Shown: positions 24,111 to 37,141, numbered from the stretch's first letter. The stretch is DNA of 64,000 nucleotides from Microcebus murinus (GCF_040939455.1 NC_134117.1:29381501-29445500), one strand, 5' to 3'. Program-made: numbers and translations. The notes: generated from the letters alone by a model not told the origin.

Positions 24111-24834
24111 AGATAAAACATCATCTACATCAAAAGATAAGACATATTGAGGACTTCCATCATCAAAAACCTGACACTGTACCATCTTTTCAACCTTAGT
24201 ACAGAATCCCCAGGTGAACATGGCCCAGAATCTTACTTATATTGACATAAATTCATGATCTTTCTGCATTCCCCTCCATGCCCTCATATCTACATCAGCT
24301 GAGGTCACAGTGAGCTTAGGAAGCAAAACTACAGAGCAGCCTACTCACGCTAACAGACATTCAATATCCAGTCTACACGGCAGGGCTGCCAGATTCTCTG
24401 ATTATGGTGAGTCCTAAGGTTCCTAGGATTCACTCACAACTTTACACACTGACTTCCCCAAAAGGGGCTCTGGTAAACTACCAGAGAAGCTAAAGGCAGA
24501 CTGTGATCCAGCTACTTTGTTCACCTTAACTTCTCCTGGAAGCCTTCACCTAACAGTGGCATTGTTATCTTTTCACTGCATAGCTACAGTAAATTAGGGT
24601 TGCTACCAAATTTTCAAAACCAAACAATTTGGTACTTATAGAGTCATAAAAATACCAAAAGTTAAAATGGTAGTTTCACTTGGTTGGGATCAGAGAGGAG
24701 GGTATGAACAAAGAGAACACACTGGGGTACAGGAAAGGAGCTTCTGTTTCTTAAATAGTTCATATGCAGGTATTTACTATATTATCTTTAAACCATATAT
24801 AGTATATATAAATATATTTCACAATAAATAAAAA

Positions 24835-25480
24835 CACATTACAAAATGGGCAAAGGACACAAAGAAGAAAGTCACAGAAGAATATCAGTGAAAATAGGCC
24901 CAAACTCACTAGAATTCAAAACAAATTAAAATAATAAGAACACCTCTGTGTTCAACCAGATTGCAAAAGATGTTACGTATTTCTAATACCTAGTGTTGGT
25001 GAGTTAGGAAAAAGAGGAACTATGATATACTAATGATGGAAATATAAGCTGGCATGACCTTCATAAAAAAGTTTGCAATAGATACATAAAAAGCTTAGGG
25101 GGAAAGTATATAACTTCTGATTTACTTCAAGAAATGTATCCTAAAAGTAATAATCAAAGATGTCCATGGCACCACTATTTATAAAATCACAAAATTAAAA
25201 ATAAATGTCCACCAATAAATAATGATTAAATAAATTATGGCATTTCTATTTAAAAGAATACTATTCAAATTTTAAAATAATATTGTAAACCCACATTTAT
25301 TAACAGAAAGATATCCAAGATACATGAAGTGAAAAAAAAAACCCAGAAAACAAAGAGACATATTAGGATTTAATCTGTCCAAACAGCAATAGATAAGAGA
25401 GTAGATGGATAAACAAATGGATAATAGACCCACACAAATTCTCAGTAAAAAGTCAAGAATACACATAATAAAAATATTTA
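24835..25480 (+). repeat. L1M ORF2 3'-region remnant
   Basis: AAATGGGCAAAGGACACAAA and later CCATGGCACCACTATTTATA follow the L1 ORF2 C-terminal pattern with many indels and stops. Confidence 0.6.
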
Positions 25481-27412
25481 TAGTGGTTATTGGTTATCCC
25501 TAGGTCAGTGTTTCTTAAAACGCTGTCCTTGGATCACTGTGGCCTGCACAGTGGCATACTGCCTTATGGCAGCACAAGCCAACAGCTTACATTTGGATAA
25601 TATGAGAATGGCAATGTCTTTGCCTCTAGGTAACTCTTATGAAACTTCATCAAAAGTGGCATAAAGCCATGAACATTTTGAAATTCTCAAACAAAGCAAG
25701 TGACTTCTGTTGTAAACCAACTGAGTTTTTCCTCAACAAACTCAAAATAATATACTTGATGCCAGACAAAATGGATGAATGTTGACACTAAGGATGAAAA
25801 GGAGATCAAAACAAAATAGATAACATTCAACGCTGTGTTCCCCATATCAACTCACAGGTACCTAATCATACCAATACAAAGAAGACTATAACACTAGCTT
25901 CAAAGTTAACAGTAAACATAAGATTCAGAGAATAAACAATTGAATGTCACTCATGCTATATAAATTCACACTATAAGGGTAGCGTTTTTAGTTTTTTTAT
26001 TTAACAATATATTTGTGAGGAATGAGCTACCTAAAACATAAGTAACGGGAGTTGGTACCACCAGAATAGCAGTTACAGGTATGCAGTGTGGTTATATAAA
26101 TAAAAAGTCGCTTACATTTTACACAGAAAACAAATGGTATTCAACTAATAATATGCTTCCTGATCTTGATACATTTTTAAAAGGAAAAAAAATACTAAAA
26201 ATTGTAACATCAATCTAATTGAAATATATAGAATATATTTTCTTCTATATGCTATATAAAAAACATGAATAGAAAGTATAATGTTCAACTATTTTTACAT
26301 TATTCAAGCATATTATTCTCTAATGAAGTGCTAGATTTGATCTAATAAAATTTTATTTAGAATTTTTTTATGCCATCATTAACACTTTTGGTGTGGGTAC
26401 TACAGAGAATTTGTAAAATGAACTGGAGTACTTTCCACCATTTCATCTGCCCTGCAACCGTTCAGTAACCATAAGTATTAACTTCTTTTTAATAGTTAAC
26501 TCTTTAGGTTTTAGATATTACAATCTTTATAAGTTCTTCCATAGTTTCTGGGCTCTTCAGGTTTTCTACTGCTTGAGTCACTTTGGTAATTTATATTTTC
26601 CTTGAAAATAATCAATTTAACATAATCCCCAAAACTTCACTTTTAAGAATCTATCCTACAAAAAAAAACATACACACACAACATATAAAAACATATATTG
26701 TTATCACTTAATGCCCAAGAATAGGAAAATGATAAAGCAAATTATGGAACATCCACATGAAAACATTATACAGAAAGAGGCTATGGATATTGAGTTGACT
26801 TGGAAAGATATTTATTGTGAATACTTTTTTTTAATTTTTAAAAAAAGGAAGTTGCAGATTGAGGCATGTAATACATTTTTATATTAGGAAGAAAGAGCCT
26901 CACTTTATGTCATTTTTATTTTAGGAGGAAAGATCCTATGACCATATATTTATATAAGCATAGAACAAATCTACTGAAAGATAACCCCCCAAACTAGTGA
27001 TAATAGGTTAATTTTTTACAAAGGAATGATAGCATGATATAGCAAAAAAACAAACAAAAAAACCCCAAATAGGAAGATCATCTTAGTACCCCAACTGAAA
27101 CCAAGAGGGCAATGTCACTACCACAGCCTTTACTGAGGCCTGCTTGTATGTATATTCCCACCTTTGAATTCTTGGAAATCCTATATCCTTACAATAAATC
27201 CCCCTTTCAATTTAAGCCAGCTTATGTTGGTTTCTACTACTTGTAACCACAGGCTCGCTCTTAAGACAGAAGGCTGACAGATCAACGTTGACTGTGTTTA
27301 CTTCACAGAAAGGTAGGTTTTGTGATGATCCTTTGAAAAGGAGTAGGACTTAAACATATAAGAAAGGAGCAAAAGCAATTTAGATCAGAAAAACAGAATA
27401 AAGAAACACTGG

Positions 27413-27452
27413 AAGAAAAGTATTTTTCTCCCAAGAAAAGTATTTTTCTCCC
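27413..27452 (+). repeat. Perfect 20-bp tandem duplication
   Basis: The unit AAGAAAAGTATTTTTCTCCC occurs twice without mismatch (27413-27432 and 27433-27452). Confidence 0.95.
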
Positions 27453-27630
27453 AAGTATCACGGGGTCTAGCTCAAAGACAGAATGCATAATAGGGAGGGG
27501 TAAAGTGAGAACAGACTATAGAGGACAGACCTGAACTAGCTATGAAAGGTAAACAGGAGTCATTGTTAATTTATGAACAGAGAGAAGCCATAAAAGCAGT
27601 ATTTTGGAAATATTATATTATCTAGAAATG

Positions 27631-27760
27631 CAGTCCCCAACCCCTGGGACACACAGCAGGAGGTCAGCAGTGGGTAAGCTAGTGATGCTTCATCTGTATT
27701 TACAGCAACTCCTCATGGCCTGAAACTGGTCCCTGGTGCCAAAAAGGTTGGGGACTGCTG
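27631..27760 (-). repeat. hAT-type MER element, internally deleted
   Basis: The ends CAGTCCCCAACC and GGTTGGGGACTGCTG are inverted repeats. It is the same family as 6186-6519, in reverse orientation and only 130 bp. Confidence 0.8.
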
Positions 27761-28133
27761 ATTAGAAGGTAAGATTAAATTGGAGAAAGTAAAAACAGAA
27801 GTGAGAAAATAAGAGAACTAGAGTAATCATCCAAATAAAAAGTGAGGAACCAGGGAACTGGCAATGTTAACATAGATTAGGAACCATACATTGGGTACAG
27901 AAAGATTTTATTATAAAAGGATAATTCTCAAAGTAAAATACCAAGGATAGGAAGATATAAATAGAGTGAATCAAAAGCTACCATTCCTGGAAAGTTATGT
28001 TAACTTTTTACAATCAATTGTAAAGCAAAGACATTCCATAGAGTCTCAAAAGGAAGAATCTATGTGCTACTCACTACATTCTAGCTACTTAAACACTAAA
28101 GAACTAAAAAACTATGATTTTAGCTTAGCTATA

Positions 28134-28261
28134 CAAGGTGTCCCAAAAGTGGGAAATTTTTCCTTTGAAAGAAAATTTTGTAATTTCTATTTTGTAAATA
28201 AAGGTATATTTAGCTACAATTTTCCATTTTCCCCATATAGGGCAACTTTTGGGACACCCTG
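28134..28261. mobile_element. 128-bp mariner-like miniature inverted-repeat element
   Basis: The ends are near-perfect inverted repeats: left CAAGGTGTCCCAAAAGT, right ACTTTTGGGACACCCTG, one mismatch. TA lies on each side (28132-28133 and 28262-28263), the target duplication of Tc1/mariner transposons. The interior is A/T-rich and non-coding. The 163-codon open frame across it (27966-28457) is fortuitous. Family name unknown to me. Confidence 0.85.
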
Positions 28262-29699
28262 TATTTGTGACTTAGCAAACAGCTTTCTAACTTGTCACAT
28301 TACACAGAAAATTACTGCACTGCTTAAGTCATTCAATCCTTTCTTTTGCAAAAATAAATATATGCAAAACAAATATACAACTGGAGATAAAACCAAAGCA
28401 GCATGCAACAGAAAAAACTTACTAAAAAATACAAAGTTTTGCCTAAAAGGAATCTAGAAAAAAAAAGGAACCTAGAAAAAAAAAAGAAGAAGAAAAAGGC
28501 GAAGTCTTTCAAAGCAGAACTTATTTTAGCACCCTTAAAATAACTATTATCTTTTCACAACTTGAAACAAACATTTTGGGCTTACTTTCCTTGTAAATAG
28601 CTGTTTTAAGTTTTGTAGCTGAGGGACTAATAATGCCCATCATATTTTAAGCAAGTGAAAGAAAACGTTTTGTACAATTTACATACATAACCAAAGTCAG
28701 CTCCCTTCAAATCATTGTGGCCTAATGAACAACTTGAACCCAGAAAACGAAATGTAGGGTTAAGTACGTAAATATAATTAAGTACAGATTTCAAAATGTT
28801 CAAAATGCTAGTGTACATGTGAGTCACATACCATTCAGGTAAGCTGGTGGCACTGGTATATAATTATGAAGGAGTTTAAAATTAAAAATTAAACTACACA
28901 TATGCCTTTACTTACCTTTGTTCATATAGTTTCCTTTCACCAGGCATGTCATCCCCTTCCCTCTAACTAAATTCAGTACTAGTCAAACTTCCTTGCAAAT
29001 TCTACCTCACACAGGAACATGAAACCTGCATCACATGTTAATTTCTCCCTTCCCTGAATATCCACTTAAAAGGTAGACGGTGCTTACCATTTATTAAAAC
29101 TTTTACATTGTTGAGTCATTTCATTTTTTAAGTTTTACCTCCCCAGATATTTAAAAGCTTCTTAAAGGCAAGTTCTATTTAATATTTCTCATTTATCCCT
29201 CATAAAAACCAAGAAGATTGGGTATACAGGCACTTAATACATTCATTCATTCATTCTCTTATTTTCAATTCAAATATCCGACTTCCTTTGATTTTAGATT
29301 AAATCACTTTATAGCAAACTTCGTAAAGCACATAAACTTTTTGCTGTAATAATTTGGAGTTTGGTTTAAAATATACACCACACAGAGTCAGAAATCACGT
29401 TCTTAATATTTAAGATTTGGGAGAAAAATCTGAACTAATCTGTTCAAAGTGACATAAAGACCACTGAATTTAGTATGGGAAGGAGAAAGGTTATTTTCAT
29501 TTCTTGTTCCTTTCTTCTTCTGTTTGTCATTTTGCTGTGGCAGTGGTTTAGAATTGGTAGATTTCACTTAAGATTTTGGAATACCTGAGGAGAGGGAAGA
29601 AAATCAAAAGATGTATTGCTATTTGACTGGAAGGACATATATCAACATGTAATCCGTTCACCCTTAGCTTACCAAAATAATATGAACTGTTTACTTTTT

Positions 29700-30985
29700 T
29701 TCTGGGTCTATAAAGCACCTATCTCCATGGTTTGAAATTCTACTCTTCAGACTTTCCCATCTTAGTATATGGCACCAAGATCCATTCAGAAATCAATCTA
29801 GAAATCAAGACTCACCTTTGATTCTCTAACACTTACTCTACACATTAATCCATAAGCAAGTCTGCTCAATTCTATCTCCAAAATAAATCCTGTATTCTCC
29901 TTCCTCTTTTTCTTATCCACTGTCATCATTTTAGTCCAGGACACCATCACCTATAACTTGAATTAAAATAATAGTCCTCCTAACTGGCATGCACACTTCC
30001 TGCTTGCCTACAACCCTCCTCCGAATCCATTCTCCACACAGAAGCAAAAGTGATTTTCTTAAAATAAAATAGTTAACAATGCACACCCCTGCTTAGAACT
30101 CCTTAGTGGCTTAGTGGCTTCCCAAGTGTGTCCGTCTGTTCAGGATGCCATAACGGAATACCATAGACTAGTAGACTTATTTCTCATAATTCTGGGAAGT
30201 CCAAGATCAAGGCACCAGTAGATCTGGTACCTGGTGAAGACCTACTTCCTAGTTCACAGATGGCCATCTTCTCACTGCCTTTTCACATGGTAAAAGGGGT
30301 GAGAAAGCTCTCTGTGGTCTCTTTTACAAGGGTACTAATCTCATTCGTAAGGACTCTGCCCTCACAACTTAATCACTTCCTAAAGGCCTACTTCCAACTA
30401 CCATCACATTGGGGATTAGGTTTCAACATACGAATTCGGGGATGAAGAAGGGGACATAAACATTCAATCTATAGCATCAAGGCACTTAAAATAAAATGTA
30501 ATCTCTTTAGGAAAGCCTGAAAGAAACAGTGATATCTGGTGTTGGGCCTCTCTCTTCAACTTCGTCTCCTCCCACTCTCCCCATCTATGAATATACTCTA
30601 AAAAGCTACCATAGACCCTCAACTCCTCCTTTTCCTATCTTTCCTATCTCAGGCCTTTGTACCTGCTACTGCCTGCTTGAAATGTTCTTCCTCCCATTCT
30701 TCAAATAGCTAGATCCTTCTCATCTTTTAGTGCTTAGCTCAAATGTCACCACCTCAGAAAGGTCTCCTCAACTTATAAATCAACCCCTCCTCAAAGAGAA
30801 AAAAAATTATTCTCTATTCCTTTGTATTTCTTTTTTTAACACTTTTATCTCTGGCAATACTTTATCTGCCAATTTATTTTCTATCCGTCTCTACCACTGG
30901 AATATAAACTGTATAAGCTTAAGAACCACATCAGTCATGTTCTTTGCTATATTAACAGCATCTGGGATAGTGCTAGGCTCCTAGC
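29700..30985 (+). repeat. L2 LINE 3' region split by a later insertion
   Basis: The left half (about 29700-30128) ends at CTTAGTGGCTTCCCAA. The right half (about 30480-30985) continues with AAATGTAATCTCTTTAGG, GCTCAAATGTCACC and ACTGGAATATAAACTG, the L2 3' order. The 350-bp interruption is described separately. Confidence 0.75.
30129..30480 (+). repeat. Interspersed repeat inserted in L2, family not named
   Basis: CTGTTCAGGATGCCATAACG, GGAAGTCCAAGATCAAGGCA, ATGGCCATCTTCTCACTG and ATTGGGGATTAGGTTTCAAC form a familiar mammalian repeat, but I cannot name the family confidently. It is younger than the surrounding L2. Confidence 0.7.
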
Positions 30986-30989
30986 TAGA

Positions 30990-32650
30990 AACAAATTTTG
31001 CTCTAAGCACTAGGAATACAACAGTTAACAAAACAGACAAAAAAATCCCTCCTCTCAGAGAATTAACATATTACTGATTAGATAATAAAGTAAGTAAATT
31101 ACATAGTATATTCAAAGGTGACAAGTGCTGCATAGAAAAATAAACAGGAACAGAAAGGAGCATAGAGTTGCATTTTGAATATGAAGTCAGGGAGACCTCT
31201 TTCAAAAGGTCTTATTAGAGCCAAGATCTTAAGGAGCTGAGGAAGTCAGCACTCTAAGAAATAACATAATAAGTGCCAAGACCCTGAATGTGTAGCATGC
31301 CTAACATATGTGGGGAACAGCAAGAACATGAGTATGACTGGGACAGAAAGTATGAGAGGAAAAGCAGTAGGAGATGATGTCAGAGAAGTAACAAGGGAAC
31401 AGAAACAGGGCCTGATGGACACCATAAAGACTAGTTTTACTCTGGACGAGACAAAAAGCTATTGGAGCATTGTGGGCAGAGGAGTTACATGAACTGTATT
31501 ACTTTTTGAAGAGATCACTTTGGCTGCTATGTTAAGAACAGAGTATTTAGGAGGGATGTAAGAGTGGAAGCAAAGGACCAGTTTGAAAGTTATTTCATTA
31601 CAATTATCCAGGTAACAAATGACAATGGCTTGGTACAGACAACAGGCATGATGAGACTCTGAATGTATTTTGAAGATAAAGCCTAGATTTGCTGACATGC
31701 TTTCTCTGAGAGAAAGAGATGTGTCAAAGATAACTCTAAAAGTTCTGACAGAAACTAGAAGAACTGAGTTGCTATTTACTGAGATAGAAAAGTCTGTGTG
31801 AAAGTAGTAGGGAAGTATAGCAAAAATTCAATTTTAGTCATATAAAATTTGAGATGCCTATTTGACATCCAAGTGGAAATGTGGAATGTGTATGTAGCTG
31901 AATATAGAATACAAAGGTCTACGTGGAAGATAAAATTTTGGGAGTCATCAGTGTGTATATATGTATTTATGTATTTAAAAAGGGATGAAATCACCAAGGG
32001 GGAAAATAATCCAAGAGAGAAGTCCAAGGTCTGAGCCTTGAGATACTACAACATCTAAAGGAAAGAGCTGAGAAAGAACCAGCAAGTAAGGATGGAAAGG
32101 AAGGACCACTAAGACCAAAAGTAAATCAGGAACATAGTATCCTAAAGCAAAATAAAGAAAATGTTTCCAGAATAATAGATTGATCAACTCTGTCAAATAA
32201 GAAGAGGACTGAGAAACGACCACAGGACTTAACGTGATGATCACTTGTGACACAGATTAGGACAGCTTCAGTGGAGTTATAGAGGACAAATGCTAATCAG
32301 CATGGATTTAAGAGAAATGGGAAGAAAACTAGAAATGCAGTCCAGACAACTCTTCCAAGGAGTTTTACCACAAACGACCAAGAGGTAGAAGAACTGAAGT
32401 GGGTTATTTTGTTGTTGTTTTATTTTTTGTTTTCTGTTTTTTAAAGGTGAGAGGAATTATAGTATGATTGCATACTTATGAAAATTATCCAGGAAAAATG
32501 AAAAAACTGATGAAGGAAGAAAGGAAAGAAATGCAGTAGCAATACCTTTCAGGTTAGAAGGGACAGATCTAATGAACAAGTTGAAAAGTTGAACATAAAA
32601 AGAAGCAAATAATTCATCTATAGTAACCAGAGGGGAGGATAAATACAGAT
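30990..32650 (-). repeat. Ancient L2/CR1-clade LINE with reverse-transcriptase remnants
   Basis: Minus-strand frames keep motifs of a CR1/L2-type reverse transcriptase: SQGSDLGLLSWIIFPLGD (32030-32120 region), resembling the PQGSVLGPLLF motif, and ISTWMSNRHLKFYMTKIEFL (about 31830-31890), resembling the conserved W-M-LKLN-KTE block. The order fits one element running right to left for about 1.7 kb. Stops and frameshifts make it inactive. Confidence 0.75.
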
Positions 32651-32694
32651 GCTAGCAGGTGGGCAGATGTGAAGGTAAGGGCTTACAGAATGAA

Positions 32695-33400
32695 AACACA
32701 GCCCGTGGGCCAAATCTGGCCTGCTGCCTCTTTTTGTAAATTAAGTTTCATTAGAATATAGCCACTAATTTACATATTGCCTATGGCTTCTTTACTGTTA
32801 CAATGGCAGCTGACAGCTGCCACAGAAACCATATGGCCCACAAAGCCTAAAATATTTACTACCGTGTTTCCCCGAAAATAAGACAGGGTCCTATATTTAT
32901 TTTTCAAGAAGACACCCTTGGGCTTATTTTCAAGGGGTGTGTTATTTTTTTTAAGTACAGTACAACAACCTACATTTATTCAAATATAGTTAAGTCGTCT
33001 TCTTCTGGAACATCATCATAGAAAATTGGCAGCCACAGCTTTCCTTCTTCCCCCTTGGGTCACACACCTCAAAGCCTCAGCTTGCAGCACACACAGGATG
33101 GCCAGGACCTGACAGGGGGAGCTGACCTTGTTGGTGGGGCTGCCCGCACCTCTCCAGTCACCTCTGGGATAGTAGCTGTCACAATGGGGCAGATGAGAAG
33201 GGCTGCTCATCTTCTTTACGGCTACACAACGAAATGCATGGGTTGTGCAGATATGCTACGTAGCCATGCCCATCACTAGGTCTTATTTACAGGGCTTATA
33301 TTGCACAAATGCTTAGAAATCCTGCTAGGGCTTATTTTATGGGTAGGTCTTATTTTCGGGGAAACACGGAACATAGTCATTTACAGAAAAGGTTTGCCCT
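32695..33400 (-). repeat. MER5A-like element, interrupted
   Basis: GTGGGCCAAATCTGGCCTGC, then CATATGGCCCACAAAGCC and AAAATATTTACTA; after a 508-bp insertion the family pattern resumes with GTCATTTACAGAAAAGGTTT. Same family as 5349-5564. Confidence 0.85.
32862..33369. mobile_element. 508-bp Tc1/mariner-like non-autonomous DNA transposon nested in MER5A
   Basis: The first and last 23 bases (starting CCGTGTTTCCCCGAAAATAA) are perfect inverted repeats. Inside them, AATAAGAC- and CTTATTTT-type sub-repeats recur near both ends. The interior is CpG- and G+C-rich compared with its surroundings and has no transposase frame. The left flank ends in TA; the right flank duplication is not clean, so the superfamily is inferred from end structure and recollection of similar TIRs. 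Perfect TIRs suggest it is young compared with the MER5A. Confidence 0.85.
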
Positions 33401-33608
33401 ACTACAATGGAATACCCCAACTGTTACCCTCTCTGAGGGTCAGATAAAAGGCTATTAGGAAAGAAGGTGGTAGGCACAGACCTAGGAAACAACAGCATTT
33501 AATGAGACAATGACACAACATTGACCTCTACATCATTCCTAGTATCTGGAGCCAAAAATGAATATCTCATGAGTAATAAAGCATTGTTTTAATTTTGTTC
33601 CTTATCTT

Positions 33609-33887
33609 TTTTTTTTTTTCGAGACATGGTCTTGCTCTGATGCTTGGGCTAGAATGCAGTGGCATCATCATAGCTCACTGCAACCTCAGACTTCTAGGCT
33701 CAAGCAATCCTTCTGCCTCAGCACCCTGAGCAGCTGGGACTATAAGCACATACTATCATGCCCGGCTAATTTTTCTATTTTTTGTAGAGACGGGGTTGCT
33801 CATGCTCAGGCTGACCTCAAACTCTGGGCCTTAAGCGATCTTCCCCAAGTGCTAAGATTACAGGTAGGAGCCACTGACCAAGCGCCT
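33609..33887 (-). repeat. Alu SINE, minus strand
   Basis: Starts with its T-tail, then GAGACATGGTCTTGCTCTGA and later GAGACGGGGTTGCTCATGC; the reverse of an older Alu. Confidence 0.9.
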
Positions 33888-34249
33888 TATCTCTTTTTAA
33901 ATGTTTTTATATCTATTACTACATTAGTTTCGAATGGACTGTGTTTCTAGGGAGTGGAGTATGGTTTTACCTGTTACTAAGGGATCTCTCAAAAAGGGAA
34001 AGGTAAGAAGAAGTAAAGTAATTATATACATAAAACACAGAACAGCACTGCAAGTCACTATTTTTTCAAATCTTCAAGACAGATGGAAATAACAAGATTT
34101 TTTTCACAATGAATAATTTTACACAATTTCATTACACTTAATTTATATTTTAGCATCACAAAAATGGCATCATATTTTAAAAAAATAAACATTTTATTCA
34201 AAGAAATCTCCATCTTAGTAGAAACAATCAAATTTCTGCTTGGCTTTCC

Positions 34250-34690
34250 ACATGCCTCATACATGGATTTACCTGAAATAGCCAAACTTATTTCTCACTC
34301 CCTCTTGCATTTCCAAAAAACACATATTGTTACAGTCAAACCAATGTCCACCCCATCCTGGAACAGCCCATAATCATTTCCAACTCCACCCTTTCTTCAG
34401 TTATTCTTTGTGCCTATCAAAACCTCACTCAAGTCAAAACCCATTTGAAGTTATATGTCCTTCAAGAAACCTTCCTAAATGGGCCCACCCTCATTAATTT
34501 CCTCCTATCCGAATTTAAAATACAATTGTGCAATTATTTATCTGCTTTTTGTGTTGTATTTCCTGCACATTAATCTGGATTCCTTAACTAAACTATGAGT
34601 ATTTTGAAGGCAAATAACTCCTCTTATTCTTATATATTACTAAAATGCTAAGCACGGCACTAATTATTTTCAATACATGCTTGTTGACCT
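34250..34690 (+). repeat. L2-like LINE 3' fragment
   Basis: AAGTTATATGTCCTTCAAGA, AAACCTTCCTAAATGGGCCC, then TTGAAGGCAAATAACTCCTC follow the L2-type 3' end order. Diverged. Confidence 0.5.
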
Positions 34691-35821
34691 GTGCAACCTA
34701 AATACATAAAAATGTGCTTTATCAGATAAAGTCCACCATCTCAGTCTAGTACACGTAATCCTTTACTATCTAGGTAGTTGCACATACTTGTATGTAATAA
34801 ATGTTCATAATAAATGTTTGTAGGTTAACTGAAGGAAGGACTGAATGCATGTATGAATGATGAATAAATAAAGGACACCTTTTATAAAGTGAAGGAAAGT
34901 GGCAAATTATAGAATGATGTGAATGATCAACTTAAAGCTTTGACCTTAAATTCACAAGGGTCATATATTTATCAAAACACTTTCTGCTGCAATGCAATTC
35001 AAACCAATCTATACAAAGAATTTTGGCTCAAGGGGCTGAAGAAGACACCAAGGTAGCTCACTCAGAATCAAACACAAACCATAGGTACCGCTTTACCATG
35101 TTCCCTGAGACTGAAACTGGAAATACTGCCATCCATCTCTCATTTCCATATGGCTGTACTTGTTCCTACTACAGACGGGTTTCTCACACACGTGGGTAAG
35201 AATGTCACTAGCACCCTTCCAGATTAACAACTTCAGAGAACAGTGAGCAACTTTCTCCTGGCGTTCACACATCAATTCCAAACGATTCTGACAGGCTCTG
35301 CTTGAGTAAAAGGCAATCACTCTCGTAACAGGGATAACCTGGCTTGGTTTATAACAGCTTACTAACCACTCAAAATAAGAGAGGGTTGGTTGCTCAAATG
35401 AAGATACATTGCACTGACAAAAAAAAAAACATGGTATGTTTTCTACCAGCCACAACCTTCTTCAACACAATTTTAATTAAGAATTGATGATTTTACCACA
35501 TTCTGAAATTATATGACTTTCTATAAAGCCAATATTTGTTTTCGGCTATTACCACTTCATGAAATGAGACCGCAGTGAAGCCCACTTAATTCTCCTAAGC
35601 TTCAAGTCATGCATCCTCATTACAATATTCTGACACTTGTTTCATGCAGTCATACCGATCACAACTTTAGATTTTTAATCATACTTTGGACATAATTTTT
35701 CAAGATGGAATAATCAAATCATTTTGGTCAGCCATCACATGGCAGCCTCTTGTTCATTACATCTAAAGCTTTCATTCTTCATTGTATTACTTTTTCTGAA
35801 TAGTTCAGATCAAACATAGTA

Positions 35822-36050
35822 CAGGTTGAGTACCCCTTATCTGAAACGCTTGGGACTAAAAGCGTTTCAGATTAAAATCTTTTTGGATTTTGGAATATGT
35901 GCATTATACTTACTGGCTGAACATCCTAAATCTGAACACACCAAATCCAAAATGCTTCAATGACCATTTCCTTTGAGCTTCATCTCTGCATTCAAAAGTT
36001 TCAGATTTTGGAGCATTTTGAATTTCAGGTTTTCAGACCTGAGATGCTCA
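35822..36050 (+). repeat. Tc1/mariner-type MER element, copy 1
   Basis: GGTTGAGTACCCCTTATCTG, TTTTTGGATTTTGGAATATG and a terminal region of opposite sense (CAGACCTGAGATGCTCAAGC) indicate an internally deleted DNA transposon. Family not named. A second copy in the same orientation lies 1.1 kb away. Confidence 0.65.
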
Positions 36051-37141
36051 AGCTAGATAGAAAACTGTTGGCCCTCAGCACTACCTTATTCAGGAATAAC
36101 ATATACCCATGTGATTCTCATGGTAAGAGGGCAATTAAATCTTATATAGGAGAAATTACTCAACATAAATGATAATCTGGTATCTCAACTCAGCTTTGTT
36201 GCTCTCTACTCATGTAGTTATCTAACACATATTAATTTCTAACAAAATTTAAAATTCATGCCACTGTGAAAAATGGCCCTGAAAAAACAAAGCCATCTGC
36301 TGCTAAAGTTCAGGAAAGAACATGATAATGATTACTAGAGAAATAATGTAAGGTAGTATAGTCTACTTCAGCTATTTTAGCAGTTACATACATAATCTTA
36401 TTGCTAATTTAGGGTTATGGCGATGTGTATACTTACTGCATCTGGTGAGGGAAATTATATGATATTGTGGTGTCCAAGAATTTGGGGATTTCAAAGACCC
36501 CAGGACCTACCCAACACAAATAGCAAGAGATCGCTGTGTTGCAAGGGCAGATAAACCATGCTTTATATGACAGTACAATATTTTCCCCTGCATTTCCAAA
36601 ACTTTCCTTATAATATCATAGATTTGATGACAGATGTTTTTTCCTTCTTTTTGTGCATACCAGGATATTCAGAAGATTATCTCCAGGAAAAAAACCATAA
36701 CTCTATAGTGACTCCCAAATCTCTTTTCTGACTCATAATGTAGATGCTATTAATCATAATATAAATATATATTAAGACAATTTTTCTCTTTTTTTAATTT
36801 AGAAACAATTTTTCTTTAGGTGCATTACTTCACACTTGCTAGACCAAAACAGACTCTCTTTTGGCCATTTATATAGCTTTGAAACACCTTCCTACCATAT
36901 TTATCTCCACTGTTTATTACCCAGAAGCCCTTAAAATGCCTCTTCTATATTCAGAATGATAATACAGTTAAAATTATCTTTGGATTTCTAATAAAATGTT
37001 AAATAACCAACTATGAAACCAAAAATTACTTTTTTGCTTACATTAAAATGAAAACCTATGTATAAATATTTTATTTTATTTTACTTTGGCCAAAAATAAA
37101 ACTATAGCTTGTAACCTATGAAAACTCACATATATGGAACT

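Noticed and set aside
27966..28457. 163-codon open frame on the plus strand
   Set aside because: It runs through the inverted repeats and A/T-rich interior of the mariner-like miniature element and has no protein-family features.
35325..35350. Resemblance to a large-subunit rRNA motif (AACAGGGATAAC)
   Set aside because: Only about 12 bases match and the flanks do not follow 28S or 16S rRNA.
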